NCBI GenBank assembly: GCA_041392505.1
Contig: JAWKLX010000006.1
Location: 1 to 64,000, forward strand
Length of the DNA: 64,000 bases
Origin: UBA6168 sp041392505
GTDB taxonomy: Bacteria > Bacteroidota > Bacteroidia > Chitinophagales > Saprospiraceae
Direction: 5' to 3'
The position numbers and the translations under genes were made by a program. Each line of letters opens with the position of its first letter. Positions within the stretch are counted from its first letter, which is position 1. Below are positions 56,187 to 64,000 of the stretch, in pieces. Below the pieces are notes generated by a model. That model did no database searches and had not been told where the DNA came from. It worked only from the letters and a program-made list of their open reading frames with translations.

Positions 56187-57992
56187 ATGGATACCTTTTA
56201 TAGAGACATAAAGATTTTAAAACAATTGAAATTAAAAAATAAATTTGAAAAATATTTAGATTTCATTCAGTTCCCATTTTATAGAAACATAGAAGTAAAT
56301 ACAAGAATTAATTTTGATTTTCCTTTAACTGTTTTTATTGGACAGAATGGATGCGGAAAGAGTTCTGCTTTACATGCTTTATTTGGTTCTGTAAAAGGTA
56401 ATACTCCTTATAATTTTTGGTTTGATACAAAAGTAGACCCAGTTGAGTATTATGACGATGCGAAAAGAAGGCACTCATTTTGGTATTCATATATTGATGG
56501 CGAAGGAAAACAGAGAGAAGTTGTTAAGGCAAGGATTAAAAGAGCAGATGATCCTAATTACTGGGAAACAAGTAGACCATTATCTTGGGCTGGAATGAAA
56601 AGAGGAAAAAGAAATGCACCTATAACGAAGAATGTTGTTTATCTAGATTTTCGATCTGAATTGAGTGCTTTTGATAAATTCTTTTATTTTGGAAATGTAA
56701 AAAATATCAAGTCAAAAAGTAAACAAGAGTTCATTCGTAGAAAGTCAGCATCTCTTAAAAAACTTTTAGACAAAAAAAAGGATTTTATAAACTCTTCAAA
56801 AAGAAAACTGAACGAACTTGTAGAAGAATTTACTCAACAAGAACTAAAATACATTTCATTTATTCTTGGAAGAAATTATATTAGGGGCATATCAGTTTTT
56901 CATGAGCTGTATAGGAATGAAGGCTATTCAATTTGGTTTCAAACAGATTCGGCTAAATATTCTGAAGCATTTGCCGGTAGCGGAGAAATGGCAGTCGTCA
57001 GACTTGTGCAAGAAATTTTAAAAGCAGATGATTACTCCTTGATATTATTAGACGAGCCAGAGGTATCTCTTCATCCGGGGGCTCAAAGTAGATTGAAAAC
57101 ATTTTTATTAGATCAAATTAAGCGAAAGAAACATCAAATAATATTGTCTTCCCATTCTCCAATTCTTGTGAAAGATTTACCAAAAGAAGCCGTTAAGGTA
57201 TTTTATCAAAACATCCGTACTAATAGATTTTCTGTAAAAGAAGGCCTAACCCCAGATGAAGCATTTTATCATATTGGATATGAGGTAGAAAAAAATAAAA
57301 TAATCGTGGAAGATTCTCTTGCAAAAGAGATTCTATTAGCCGTTTTTGAAGATATTGGATTAGAAGCCAAAAATTTATTTCAAATTGATTTTCATCCAGG
57401 CGGACAATCGGTGATCAAGAAAGAATTTATTCCAGTATTTTGCAGAAATGGAAATCCACATGAGTATGTGGTTTTTGATGGTGATCAAAAGCCAACTTCA
57501 GGCCATTTGGATTGGAGAACCCTGCCTGTATTAGATTCTACTAAAGAAAATATCCAACAACTATTAAATAGTCAAACATCTGAAATTATTAAATTCTCAA
57601 TTGATGGAGGCGATGGAGGTTCTCGGATAGACCAAGAATTGGATCTTCTTAAAAAATATGCTGATTTTTATTTAAACAATGTGTTTTATCTTCCAAATAG
57701 GATTCCAGAAGATATAATCTGGGATCAGTCTTTTGCTAGAAACCACTTAGATGCTAATATCTCAGGCGATGAGCTTGAACAATTTATGTTAGAACTTCAA
57801 AATGAAAGCTCAACAAAAAAGAAATTTGCTAAATTTGCTGAGGTCATATTTGGCAGCTCAGATGGTATAATGATAGAAGCAACTCACAAGATGTTTATAA
57901 ATAATTTTAAAAAAGAGAAAAAGAATGAATTTCAAGAAATAAAAAACATGATAGGTAAAATTATTTCCAAACTCAATTCGCCCCTATTGTAA
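56187..57992 (+). CDS. OLD-like ATPase with TOPRIM-type nuclease motifs
   Basis: A 601-residue ABC-type ATPase. Walker A is GQNGCGKS (residues 52-59), a signature-like SGE (265-267), Walker B LILLDEPEVSLHPG (Asp289-Glu290) and the H-loop His323 (ILSSHSPIL). Downstream, IIVEDSLAKEILL (Glu375) and YVVFDGDQKP (Asp431, Asp433) have the Glu...DxD pattern of a TOPRIM nuclease, as in OLD (overcoming lysogenization defect) and Gabija GajA. It lies 198 bp after the methyltransferase and shares its AT-rich composition, so the pair may be a modification-plus-nuclease defence unit. No UvrD-like GajB or PARIS partner is present. Confidence 0.78.
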   Translation: MDTFYRDIKILKQLKLKNKFEKYLDFIQFPFYRNIEVNTRINFDFPLTVFIGQNGCGKSSALHALFGSVKGNTPYNFWFDTKVDPVEYYDDAKRRHSFWYSYIDGEGKQREVVKARIKRADDPNYWETSRPLSWAGMKRGKRNAPITKNVVYLDFRSELSAFDKFFYFGNVKNIKSKSKQEFIRRKSASLKKLLDKKKDFINSSKRKLNELVEEFTQQELKYISFILGRNYIRGISVFHELYRNEGYSIWFQTDSAKYSEAFAGSGEMAVVRLVQEILKADDYSLILLDEPEVSLHPGAQSRLKTFLLDQIKRKKHQIILSSHSPILVKDLPKEAVKVFYQNIRTNRFSVKEGLTPDEAFYHIGYEVEKNKIIVEDSLAKEILLAVFEDIGLEAKNLFQIDFHPGGQSVIKKEFIPVFCRNGNPHEYVVFDGDQKPTSGHLDWRTLPVLDSTKENIQQLLNSQTSEIIKFSIDGGDGGSRIDQELDLLKKYADFYLNNVFYLPNRIPEDIIWDQSFARNHLDANISGDELEQFMLELQNESSTKKKFAKFAEVIFGSSDGIMIEATHKMFINNFKKEKKNEFQEIKNMIGKIISKLNSPLL

Positions 57993-58575
57993 ATATTAGA
58001 TCATAATTCAGCTATAATATATCTGATAAGCCCCTTTATTGTAAATATAAAATCAAACCTCGAGGATATGTCAATTAAAATATTCCATATTTCTTTTCGC
58101 CTCAAGTACTTATCAAGTAGGTATGAGTAAAATAGCTAAAATTAGACATCCCCCCGATCCAACTACCCCTCCAAGCTATATTTCTGAGATGCCGATCCTT
58201 TTTCATTTTTCATTTTCAGCAAGTCATTTTTATTTTGGACAAATCTGTTTTATTTTCAAAATATAGTAGATTTCGAGGGATGTTTATGATTGAACCTCAC
58301 CCCACCCAACACTTCCTCTTCACACACCACGAATAAGCAACCCCCAACAAAGAAGGCACAATCCACGGAATCACCATCCACTGCGGACACACCTGCAAGA
58401 GGCCAACCATAATACGGGCGCCGCAGAAAGCAAAAAAGGGAATTCCCCTCCGAGGGGCATCTCCCGTACACCGTCCCAAAATTTACGGGAAACCAAAACG
58501 ACTCTCTTTCCTTTTGATAATATTGCAGCTTGGTTTTGACGGCGTGCCCTTTTTTCCTTTTTCAAATTTCAACTG
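57993..58575. other. Intergenic region, right edge of the second island
   Basis: AT-rich to about 58270, then host-like composition. GCCCCT(TT)ATTGTAAATAT occurs twice (57980-57996 and 58030-58048), once over the end of the ATPase gene, perhaps an integration scar. On the minus strand around 58297-58480 a hydrophobic frame might be a coding remnant, but it overlaps no recognised family. Confidence 0.4.
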
Positions 58576-59055
58576 ATGAACAATCAACCTTCCGATCTCC
58601 CCGAACTCAAATACCTCGACTCAGCTTCCGTCCTATTGGACAGCCGATTCCGCATCCCCGGCACGGACATCCGTTTTGGGTTTGATTTTCTGATCGGGCT
58701 GGTGCCGTTCGTTGGCGACTTGGTCACGTTTGGGTTTTCGGGCTTGATGGTCGTGGCTATGGCCCGGCACGGAGCCAGCGGGATGGTCGTCGTCAAAATG
58801 TTGTGGAATATATTGTTGGATACTACGGTCGGGTCGGTACCGGTATTGGGGGATTTGTTCGATTTGCAGTATAAGGCGAACCGCCGAAACTATCGGCTTT
58901 TGGCAGAACATTACCGGGAAGGGGCGCACCGGGGCAGTGCTTGGCCAGTTGTCATCGGCATTTTGGTCGTGCTTTTAGGAATGTTCTTCCTCCTGTTGTG
59001 GGTATTGTTTTGGGCAGCGAATAAGGTGATGGAGGGGTTGCAGGCGATGTTTTAA
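58576..59055 (+). CDS. DUF4112 membrane protein
   Basis: A 159-residue protein with the DUF4112 core: LDSRFRIPGTDIRFGFDFLIGLVPFVGDLV, then VGSVPVLGDLFDLQYKANRRN, and a C-terminal transmembrane helix (VVIGILVVLLGMFFLLLWVL). Found across bacteria; function unknown. Confidence 0.9.
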   Translation: MNNQPSDLPELKYLDSASVLLDSRFRIPGTDIRFGFDFLIGLVPFVGDLVTFGFSGLMVVAMARHGASGMVVVKMLWNILLDTTVGSVPVLGDLFDLQYKANRRNYRLLAEHYREGAHRGSAWPVVIGILVVLLGMFFLLLWVLFWAANKVMEGLQAMF

Positions 59056-59069
59056 AATATTTGTGTTCT

Positions 59070-59258
59070 ATGCGGGCCGAAGGATATTTCAAGCCCCTAT
59101 CATCGGTCTGCTCGGCCCGTCAAGGTTTCAAAGGGGCGGCATCGTCCCGATGCATCGGGACGATGCCGCCCCTTTGAAACCTTTGAGGAGCACCTCGAAG
59201 CAAGTTCGGGGCAAGCTGTTGGGTAGTCCCAAAAAGCGATAATCACTCTGCTCCGCAT
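59070..59258. repeat. Dispersed structured repeat, copy B, with inverted duplication
   Basis: Bounded by ATGCGGGCC and GCTCCGCAT like copy A (51579-51713). About 54 bp longer because the GCCGCCCCTTTGAAACCTT segment also occurs inverted, giving the perfect palindrome at 59122-59183. Lies between converging genes. Confidence 0.65.
59122..59183. repeat. Perfect 62-bp palindrome without spacer
   Basis: Each 31-bp arm is AAGGTTTCAAAGGGGCGGCA plus TCGTCCCGATG, meeting at ATGCAT with no loop bases. Read directly from the sequence; all 31 positions pair. Such spacer-free palindromes are normally unstable (SbcCD cleavage). Confidence 0.85.
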
Positions 59259-59280
59259 TTTGTAAACTTTTTATTTGTTC

Positions 59281-62200
59281 CTACCGCACCAAAGTCAAAT
59301 CCCCATAAAATACCTGCCGTTTCCCGTCCAAAAACTCGACCACAGCTTTCCAGGCAAAAACGGCGGGATTCATCGGTCGGCCCTCGAAATTTCCATCCCA
59401 TCCGAAATTGGGATTGTTGGGCTGAAAATTTTCCTGATGGAAAACCCGGTTGCCCCAGCGGTCATAAATGGAGAAAGAGGGGACGTTTTCAATATCTTTT
59501 CCAGCATAAAAAATCAGGAGATCGTTGACGTTGTCGCCATTGGGAGTGAAGCCAGTAGGGACGAAGAAGGGGTGTTCTTCATTGACAATAACAGTAACGG
59601 CATCCGTGCCGAAACAACCCGTGGTGTCGAAGACTTCTATTCGGTAGGTCGTTGTTTCATTGGGAAAAACAACCTGAGCGAGGCAAGGCGGACATTCAAC
59701 CGAATCAGGGAGGTTGGTCCAAATCACGTTGGAAATTACCCCAGTATCCAGGCTGAGCTGTGCAAGAAGGTCAGCGCTTTGGCCTTGACTGATGTAAATG
59801 TCATCCCCCAATTCGACGAGTAAATCATTGGGGAAGAAAATGGAAACCGTCGTTTGCCAAGAACAGCCGTTTGCCCCTTCCACCAACAAGTCATAAGCAC
59901 CGGGGTCAAGGAAGCTGAACTGCGGGTAGGTGACAAAAATGCTATCGTTCAATGAATAAGAATAAGGGGGTGTTCCGCCCAAAACGCTATCAATGAAAAT
60001 GAATCCCTCGAAGTCGATGCAATCCGGTTGTTGGAAAGAAAGCAGCACATCGTCGATGGGCAGCGCATTGGCTATTACAATGGCGGAGGCGGTGTCCGCA
60101 CAGCCATTTGATAATTTTTTTACAATCAAAAAGTACTCACCAGCGGCGTCCACTTGTGAATTCAGATTGTTCGGAGTACTGATGTTTCCGTTGGTCATCG
60201 TTGTCCACTGATAGGTAACTTGTCCAACCGTGGAACCATCGCCTGAGACGGTGGCTGTCAGGTTGTCGCAATCCAATTCACCAATGGCATTGGCTACTGC
60301 TGTTGGCGGACTGGTATCTTTGGTGACAACGACGCTGCTATCCCCTTTGCAGCCGTTGGTCAGGTCGGTGATGGTGACGTTGTAAACACCTGTTTCAAAT
60401 ACGGTTGGGGTTGCCGAATCCTTATTTAAAATTTGGCCGGGCCCATCCCACATAAATGTAAAAATCGGTTGATTGGTCGGTGCTAATGCCTCCAATTGAA
60501 CGGAAGTAGAATCGCAGGTCAGGGGAGGTGCTGGCATCACTTGCACGAACGGGGCATCCAAATCTTCAGCCACCGAAATGCTTTCCTGATTGGTGCAGCC
60601 ATTGGTCAGATCGGTGACCGTCAATACATAAGTGCCGCCACTGCTGATGGTCGCGGTTGGGTTGGTTGGGTCATTTACAATAACCCCGTCAACGGTAGTC
60701 CATTGGTAACTGACATTTCCCGAAGGGGTAGAAGTCGAACCGTCCAGTGACAACGCAGTTATTTGGCAAGTAATCAAGAGCGTTTGCGAAGCGGTGATAT
60801 TAGCGTCTGGTGCGACAGTATTCAAGCTAACCACGACCGTATCGGTCACTACACAGCCATTGCTCGTATCGGTCACTTCCAAAATGTACGTCCCAGTAGC
60901 GTTGATCAGTGGCTGTAACGAGTTGGCATTGCTAACAATGCCCGGCCCAGTCCATTCATAAATAATATCGACCCCTACGGCAGAGCCACTTCCGTTTAGG
61001 TTCAACTCCGTGAGGGTGCAGGTCAGGGATGTGTCTGCACCAGCATTTACCGGCGGAATATCGGCGTCTCTGGTAATCACAACGGAAGCTGTGTCCTTGC
61101 ATTGGTTGAATTGATCGGTGACGATCAGTTGGTATTCCCCGGCGCTGTCAATGGTCGGCATGGCAGTCATTTCTCCGAAAAGAATATGGCCGTCGAGGGT
61201 TGACCACTCGAAGTCCAATTGGCCAAGAGGGGTTGAATTGCTGCCATCCAATTGCGGGGCGAGGTTGTTGCAATTGATTTCAGCAGTGGCACCAGCATCA
61301 GCAACGGGTGGAGTCGTTGCGTCCAAAACAGTAACCGAAGACACCGAAACACAATTGTTTACCAAATCCGTCACCGTCAAAACATAAGTGCCGACAATTG
61401 ACAGTGGGTTGCAAAATATTGGTTGGGAAATAAAGCAGCCATCCGTGGTGGCCCAGCTAAAATCCAACGCACCTGAGCCTTGTGCCGTTATGACGGACTG
61501 GATGGTGAAAACGGTATCCACACAAGTGTAAAAAAGGTCGTCCCCAACATCAACGGAAGGGAAATTGTTATCCGTCGATACCGTCGTGCTATCGGTGGTG
61601 CTGCACCCGTTGATAGGGTTGGTCACTGTAAAATAATAGTTTCCAGCGGCGCAGGCATTAACGTCCTCCGTGTTGGGGTTACTGCAAAGATCGCCGTTGG
61701 TGGTTGTCCAAAGGAAGACGGCATTGGTCAGGGTAGTCGATCCGTCGAGTAAAACTGTATTTGCTGCGCAGGTAATTATTTGATCTGGGCCAGCATCTGC
61801 ATCTGGGTAATTTTCATCCAAACCTATTTCAACAAAATCGCTAAAGAAGCAACCCGTAGCAGTATCGGTTACCATTATTTCATAAATGCCAACGGCATCA
61901 ACTTCGGGGGTAAGGGTTGTAGCCCCATTCAAAATATTACCATCCACCGTCGTCCATTGATAGACGATGTTGGGGCCAACGGCAGAACCCGTTCCATCCA
62001 GTTCTAAGTTTTCATCCACACAGTTCAAGTCATCGTTCATCCCTGCCTCGGCTGCGGGCAAGTCGCTGTTGTCGTCCACGGCTACGTCGCAGAACGTGGA
62101 AAAAACAGCGCCGTTGGGGTAGGTTCTCGAAACGGTCAGTCGGTAAATTCCTGCCTGATCGGCGCAGGCCATCATCGTCGTTTCCCCACCACAAAGGTTT

Positions 62201-64000
62201 CCTGAAAGGGCCGTCCATAAATAGGAAATGTCAGCGCCGGTGGAAGAACCCAAGGCGCTCAACGTCACGGAGCTATTGTTGCAATCCAAGTCACCAGAAG
62301 CTGACGCTGCGCAGGTCGGTTCGCAATTCACAGGGGCAAAGACATTGATGGAGTCCATATCCACACATTGGTTGATATTGTTGGTGGCGGTAAAATAAAA
62401 AACGCTTTGTGGGGTGCTGGGATTTACTGTTGCCGTGAGGGTATTTTGCCCAGCAATAATTTCTCCGGTAGGAGAGGTCCATGAAAAAGTTAGGTTGCCA
62501 CCCAACGGCTGCACCATGGCATCAATGATGGCAGTCGTATCGCCGCATGGCATTTGGAGATTGGATAGAGCAATGTTTGCATTGACGAGGGTATCTGCCA
62601 ATTGGACAATGACATTGTCGATGGCGGTGCAGTTGTTAGTGGTGTTGGTGACGAACAATTCGTAAGTGCCCGGCCCCAAAATTTCCGCATTTAACACATC
62701 GCTAGGAGTGCAAAAGCCACCCGTGAGACTGGCCCATTCATAAATAATGTTAGGCCCTTGTGAAGTGCCCGTTACATCCAATGGGTAGCAGGATTCCAAC
62801 TCAGGACAAGACAATGCCAACAAGAAAGGATTGATATTAGCGATTGGTGCAACGGTATCGGGAACAACCACGACAGTATCGCAAGCTGTTAACCCAACGG
62901 CATTATTGGTCACGCAAAAAACGTAAGTGCCATCCGTTACCAAGGGGGTAAAAGTCGTCACTGGTAAAATGGAGTCGGGTAGCATTGTCCACTCGTAGCT
63001 AAAGTTCGGCCCGACAGAACCACTCGCTTGCAGATTGGTGAAAATGGGAGAACACGAAACTACCCCATCCGCTCCGGCATCGGCCATTGGCATGCAGATC
63101 GCAGTGTCCAAATAGACTTGCACCGTGTCAAAACTGGAGCATGCTGTAAGCGTATTAGTAACTTGTAAAATATATTCCCCTACGCCTTCGGCTACGGGAA
63201 AAACAGTCGTTCCTCCTGATGAAATAGTGCCCTGAGAGCTCGTCCATTGGTAAGCGATGTTTGTACCTGATTCTGAATTGCTGCCGTTGAGCGTAACTTG
63301 GCCAGTATTGCAATCGAGCCACATATCAGCACCAGCATCGGCAAAGGGAACGGTGGAAACCTCGATGACCTCTACCAAGGCCGAATCGATACAGCCTCCA
63401 AATTGAATCACCAACCAGAAAGAGTCTGGATAGTCGATTTCAACCGTCAGCTGATTGGAAATGCTGCTACCTGATGAATCGAACCAATTGATCACTGCTC
63501 CGGATGGCGGTAAAACGGAACTGCTCCCATCCAATAAAAAGGTGAGTTGTTCACAAGTCAACTCCCCTTGACTCACCGCCACCACTGCATCCAACGGTTC
63601 AATCGCATCGTCCACAACGACCGAATCGATGTCGGTACAGCCACTGATCTGGTTGGTGACAGTCAAGTAATAAGTGCCGGGCGCAGTGGCAACGGCAAAC
63701 GGGCCATTAGTCGGAGGCTCAAAAGCCCCACCCGGAGAGCTTGTCCATTGGTAGGTAATATTTGCCCCAAGTGTAGACCCAATGCCCCCGATGTCTTCCG
63801 AAGTGTTCTGGCAACTGATCGCATCTGGCCCGATTCCGGCATCTGCATTCGGCGTGTTATAATTGGAATTAACGGTTACAGTCGTGGTATCGGAACAGCC
63901 TGTTTGAGTGTTTGTGATAACCAATGAATATTGTCCTACTTCCGTAACGGCTGCCACAAAAGTCCCCTGCCCTTCGACGATATTGCCCAACCACTCGATG
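59281..64000 (-). CDS. Giant type IX-secreted surface protein with PKD-like repeats, C-terminal part
   Basis: At least 1573 residues; the gene starts beyond the right edge. It comprises about 15 tandem repeats of 78-85 residues of the PKD/Ig-like type. Each has a start near (A/V)xAGxD..L.C, a LDGS-type turn, a YQWTT strand and a YxLxVTDxxxGC end, with two conserved cysteines. Next come one SprB-like repeat (GGTPPYSYSLNDS), a PKD-like domain (IWTNLPDSVECPPC) and the gliding-motility C-terminal type B sorting domain (FFVPTGFTPNGDNVNDLL, YDRWGNRVF, YGDLTLVR). Exported by type IX secretion to the cell surface as an adhesin; unlike the adhesin at 43304 it has no frameshift here. Confidence 0.9.
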   Translation of the reverse strand, partial: IEWLGNIVEGQGTFVAAVTEVGQYSLVITNTQTGCSDTTTVTVNSNYNTPNADAGIGPDAISCQNTSEDIGGIGSTLGANITYQWTSSPGGAFEPPTNGPFAVATAPGTYYLTVTNQISGCTDIDSVVVDDAIEPLDAVVAVSQGELTCEQLTFLLDGSSSVLPPSGAVINWFDSSGSSISNQLTVEIDYPDSFWLVIQFGGCIDSALVEVIEVSTVPFADAGADMWLDCNTGQVTLNGSNSESGTNIAYQWTSSQGTISSGGTTVFPVAEGVGEYILQVTNTLTACSSFDTVQVYLDTAICMPMADAGADGVVSCSPIFTNLQASGSVGPNFSYEWTMLPDSILPVTTFTPLVTDGTYVFCVTNNAVGLTACDTVVVVPDTVAPIANINPFLLALSCPELESCYPLDVTGTSQGPNIIYEWASLTGGFCTPSDVLNAEILGPGTYELFVTNTTNNCTAIDNVIVQLADTLVNANIALSNLQMPCGDTTAIIDAMVQPLGGNLTFSWTSPTGEIIAGQNTLTATVNPSTPQSVFYFTATNNINQCVDMDSINVFAPVNCEPTCAASASGDLDCNNSSVTLSALGSSTGADISYLWTALSGNLCGGETTMMACADQAGIYRLTVSRTYPNGAVFSTFCDVAVDDNSDLPAAEAGMNDDLNCVDENLELDGTGSAVGPNIVYQWTTVDGNILNGATTLTPEVDAVGIYEIMVTDTATGCFFSDFVEIGLDENYPDADAGPDQIITCAANTVLLDGSTTLTNAVFLWTTTNGDLCSNPNTEDVNACAAGNYYFTVTNPINGCSTTDSTTVSTDNNFPSVDVGDDLFYTCVDTVFTIQSVITAQGSGALDFSWATTDGCFISQPIFCNPLSIVGTYVLTVTDLVNNCVSVSSVTVLDATTPPVADAGATAEINCNNLAPQLDGSNSTPLGQLDFEWSTLDGHILFGEMTAMPTIDSAGEYQLIVTDQFNQCKDTASVVITRDADIPPVNAGADTSLTCTLTELNLNGSGSAVGVDIIYEWTGPGIVSNANSLQPLINATGTYILEVTDTSNGCVVTDTVVVSLNTVAPDANITASQTLLITCQITALSLDGSTSTPSGNVSYQWTTVDGVIVNDPTNPTATISSGGTYVLTVTDLTNGCTNQESISVAEDLDAPFVQVMPAPPLTCDSTSVQLEALAPTNQPIFTFMWDGPGQILNKDSATPTVFETGVYNVTITDLTNGCKGDSSVVVTKDTSPPTAVANAIGELDCDNLTATVSGDGSTVGQVTYQWTTMTNGNISTPNNLNSQVDAAGEYFLIVKKLSNGCADTASAIVIANALPIDDVLLSFQQPDCIDFEGFIFIDSVLGGTPPYSYSLNDSIFVTYPQFSFLDPGAYDLLVEGANGCSWQTTVSIFFPNDLLVELGDDIYISQGQSADLLAQLSLDTGVISNVIWTNLPDSVECPPCLAQVVFPNETTTYRIEVFDTTGCFGTDAVTVIVNEEHPFFVPTGFTPNGDNVNDLLIFYAGKDIENVPSFSIYDRWGNRVFHQENFQPNNPNFGWDGNFEGRPMNPAVFAWKAVVEFLDGKRQVFYGDLTLVR

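Noticed and set aside
58256..58565. Minus-strand hydrophobic ORFs in the gap before the DUF4112 gene
   Set aside because: Overlapping frames with no family signature and no start signal.
59122..59183. Palindrome as a simple terminator
   Set aside because: It has no loop and no T run on either side, and its arms derive from an inverted duplication in a dispersed element.

Overview
The window comes from a member of the Bacteroidota, most likely the Saprospiria (Lewinella/Haliscomenobacter-like). Evidence: two giant proteins with type IX secretion 'gliding motility' C-termini, a LytS/LytTR two-component pair with DUF2141 and alpha/beta-hydrolase genes, a mevalonate-pathway kinase, an alpha2-type glycyl-tRNA synthetase, SprB/PKD-type repeats, and repeated promoter boxes of the Bacteroidota type (TAnnTTTG). 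Gene starts lack obvious Shine-Dalgarno sequences, as is usual in this phylum. No tRNA, rRNA, CRISPR array or complete insertion sequence was recognised.

Layout. 1-5.4 kb: partial MDR oxidoreductase, GHMP (mevalonate) kinase, and a 1222-residue lipoprotein joining cytochrome c, PA14, a sugar-dehydrogenase-like propeller and a DUF1080 domain. 5.6-16.6 kb: an AT-rich accessory island. Six tightly coupled minus-strand genes (DUF4007 protein, large P-loop ATPase, DndC/PAPS-reductase-like PP-loop Fe-S enzyme, unknown protein, PIN-like protein, AAA ATPase) converge on a separate 818-residue GHKL (MutL/Hsp90-type) ATPase gene. This is the best candidate for an undescribed system: a sulfur-based DNA or RNA modification/defence locus lacking recognisable DndD/E, PglZ, BrxL or SspB. 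Its promoter carries three copies of an 11-bp repeat. 16.7-18.1 kb: a TPR gene relic and an HNH endonuclease pair. 18.2-41.4 kb: ordinary chromosomal genes (metF, PhyH-type dioxygenase, MacAB-like exporter parts, PMT-type glycosyltransferase, LytS/LytR module, DEAD-box helicase, Nudix, YdjM-like protein, rpoN, yjbQ, lysE-like, smpB, ornithine-cyclodeaminase-like, fic, glyS).

41.5-46.7 kb: rsmI, pssA, a type IX-secreted adhesin and the 3' end of asd are all broken by frequent single-base frameshifts, mostly shortened homopolymers. This looks like a low-quality sequence patch rather than four independent pseudogenes. 47.8-54.6 kb: outer-membrane barrel, DoxX-like protein, truA, ftsK. 54.9-58.0 kb: a second AT-rich island with a C5-cytosine DNA methyltransferase (frameshifted after motif VIII) followed by an intact OLD-like ABC-ATPase/TOPRIM protein. 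58.6-64 kb: DUF4112 membrane protein and the C-terminal ~1570 residues of a second type IX-secreted protein with about 15 PKD-like repeats.

Non-coding structure is rich. Short degenerate ~7-bp-period arrays sit just 5' of start codons of several unrelated genes, always in the sense orientation. There are nested inverted-repeat elements at 41.4 and 46.3 kb and a dispersed ~135-bp element present twice (51.6 and 59.1 kb), one copy carrying a perfect 62-bp palindrome. Clear hairpin terminators occur between several genes.
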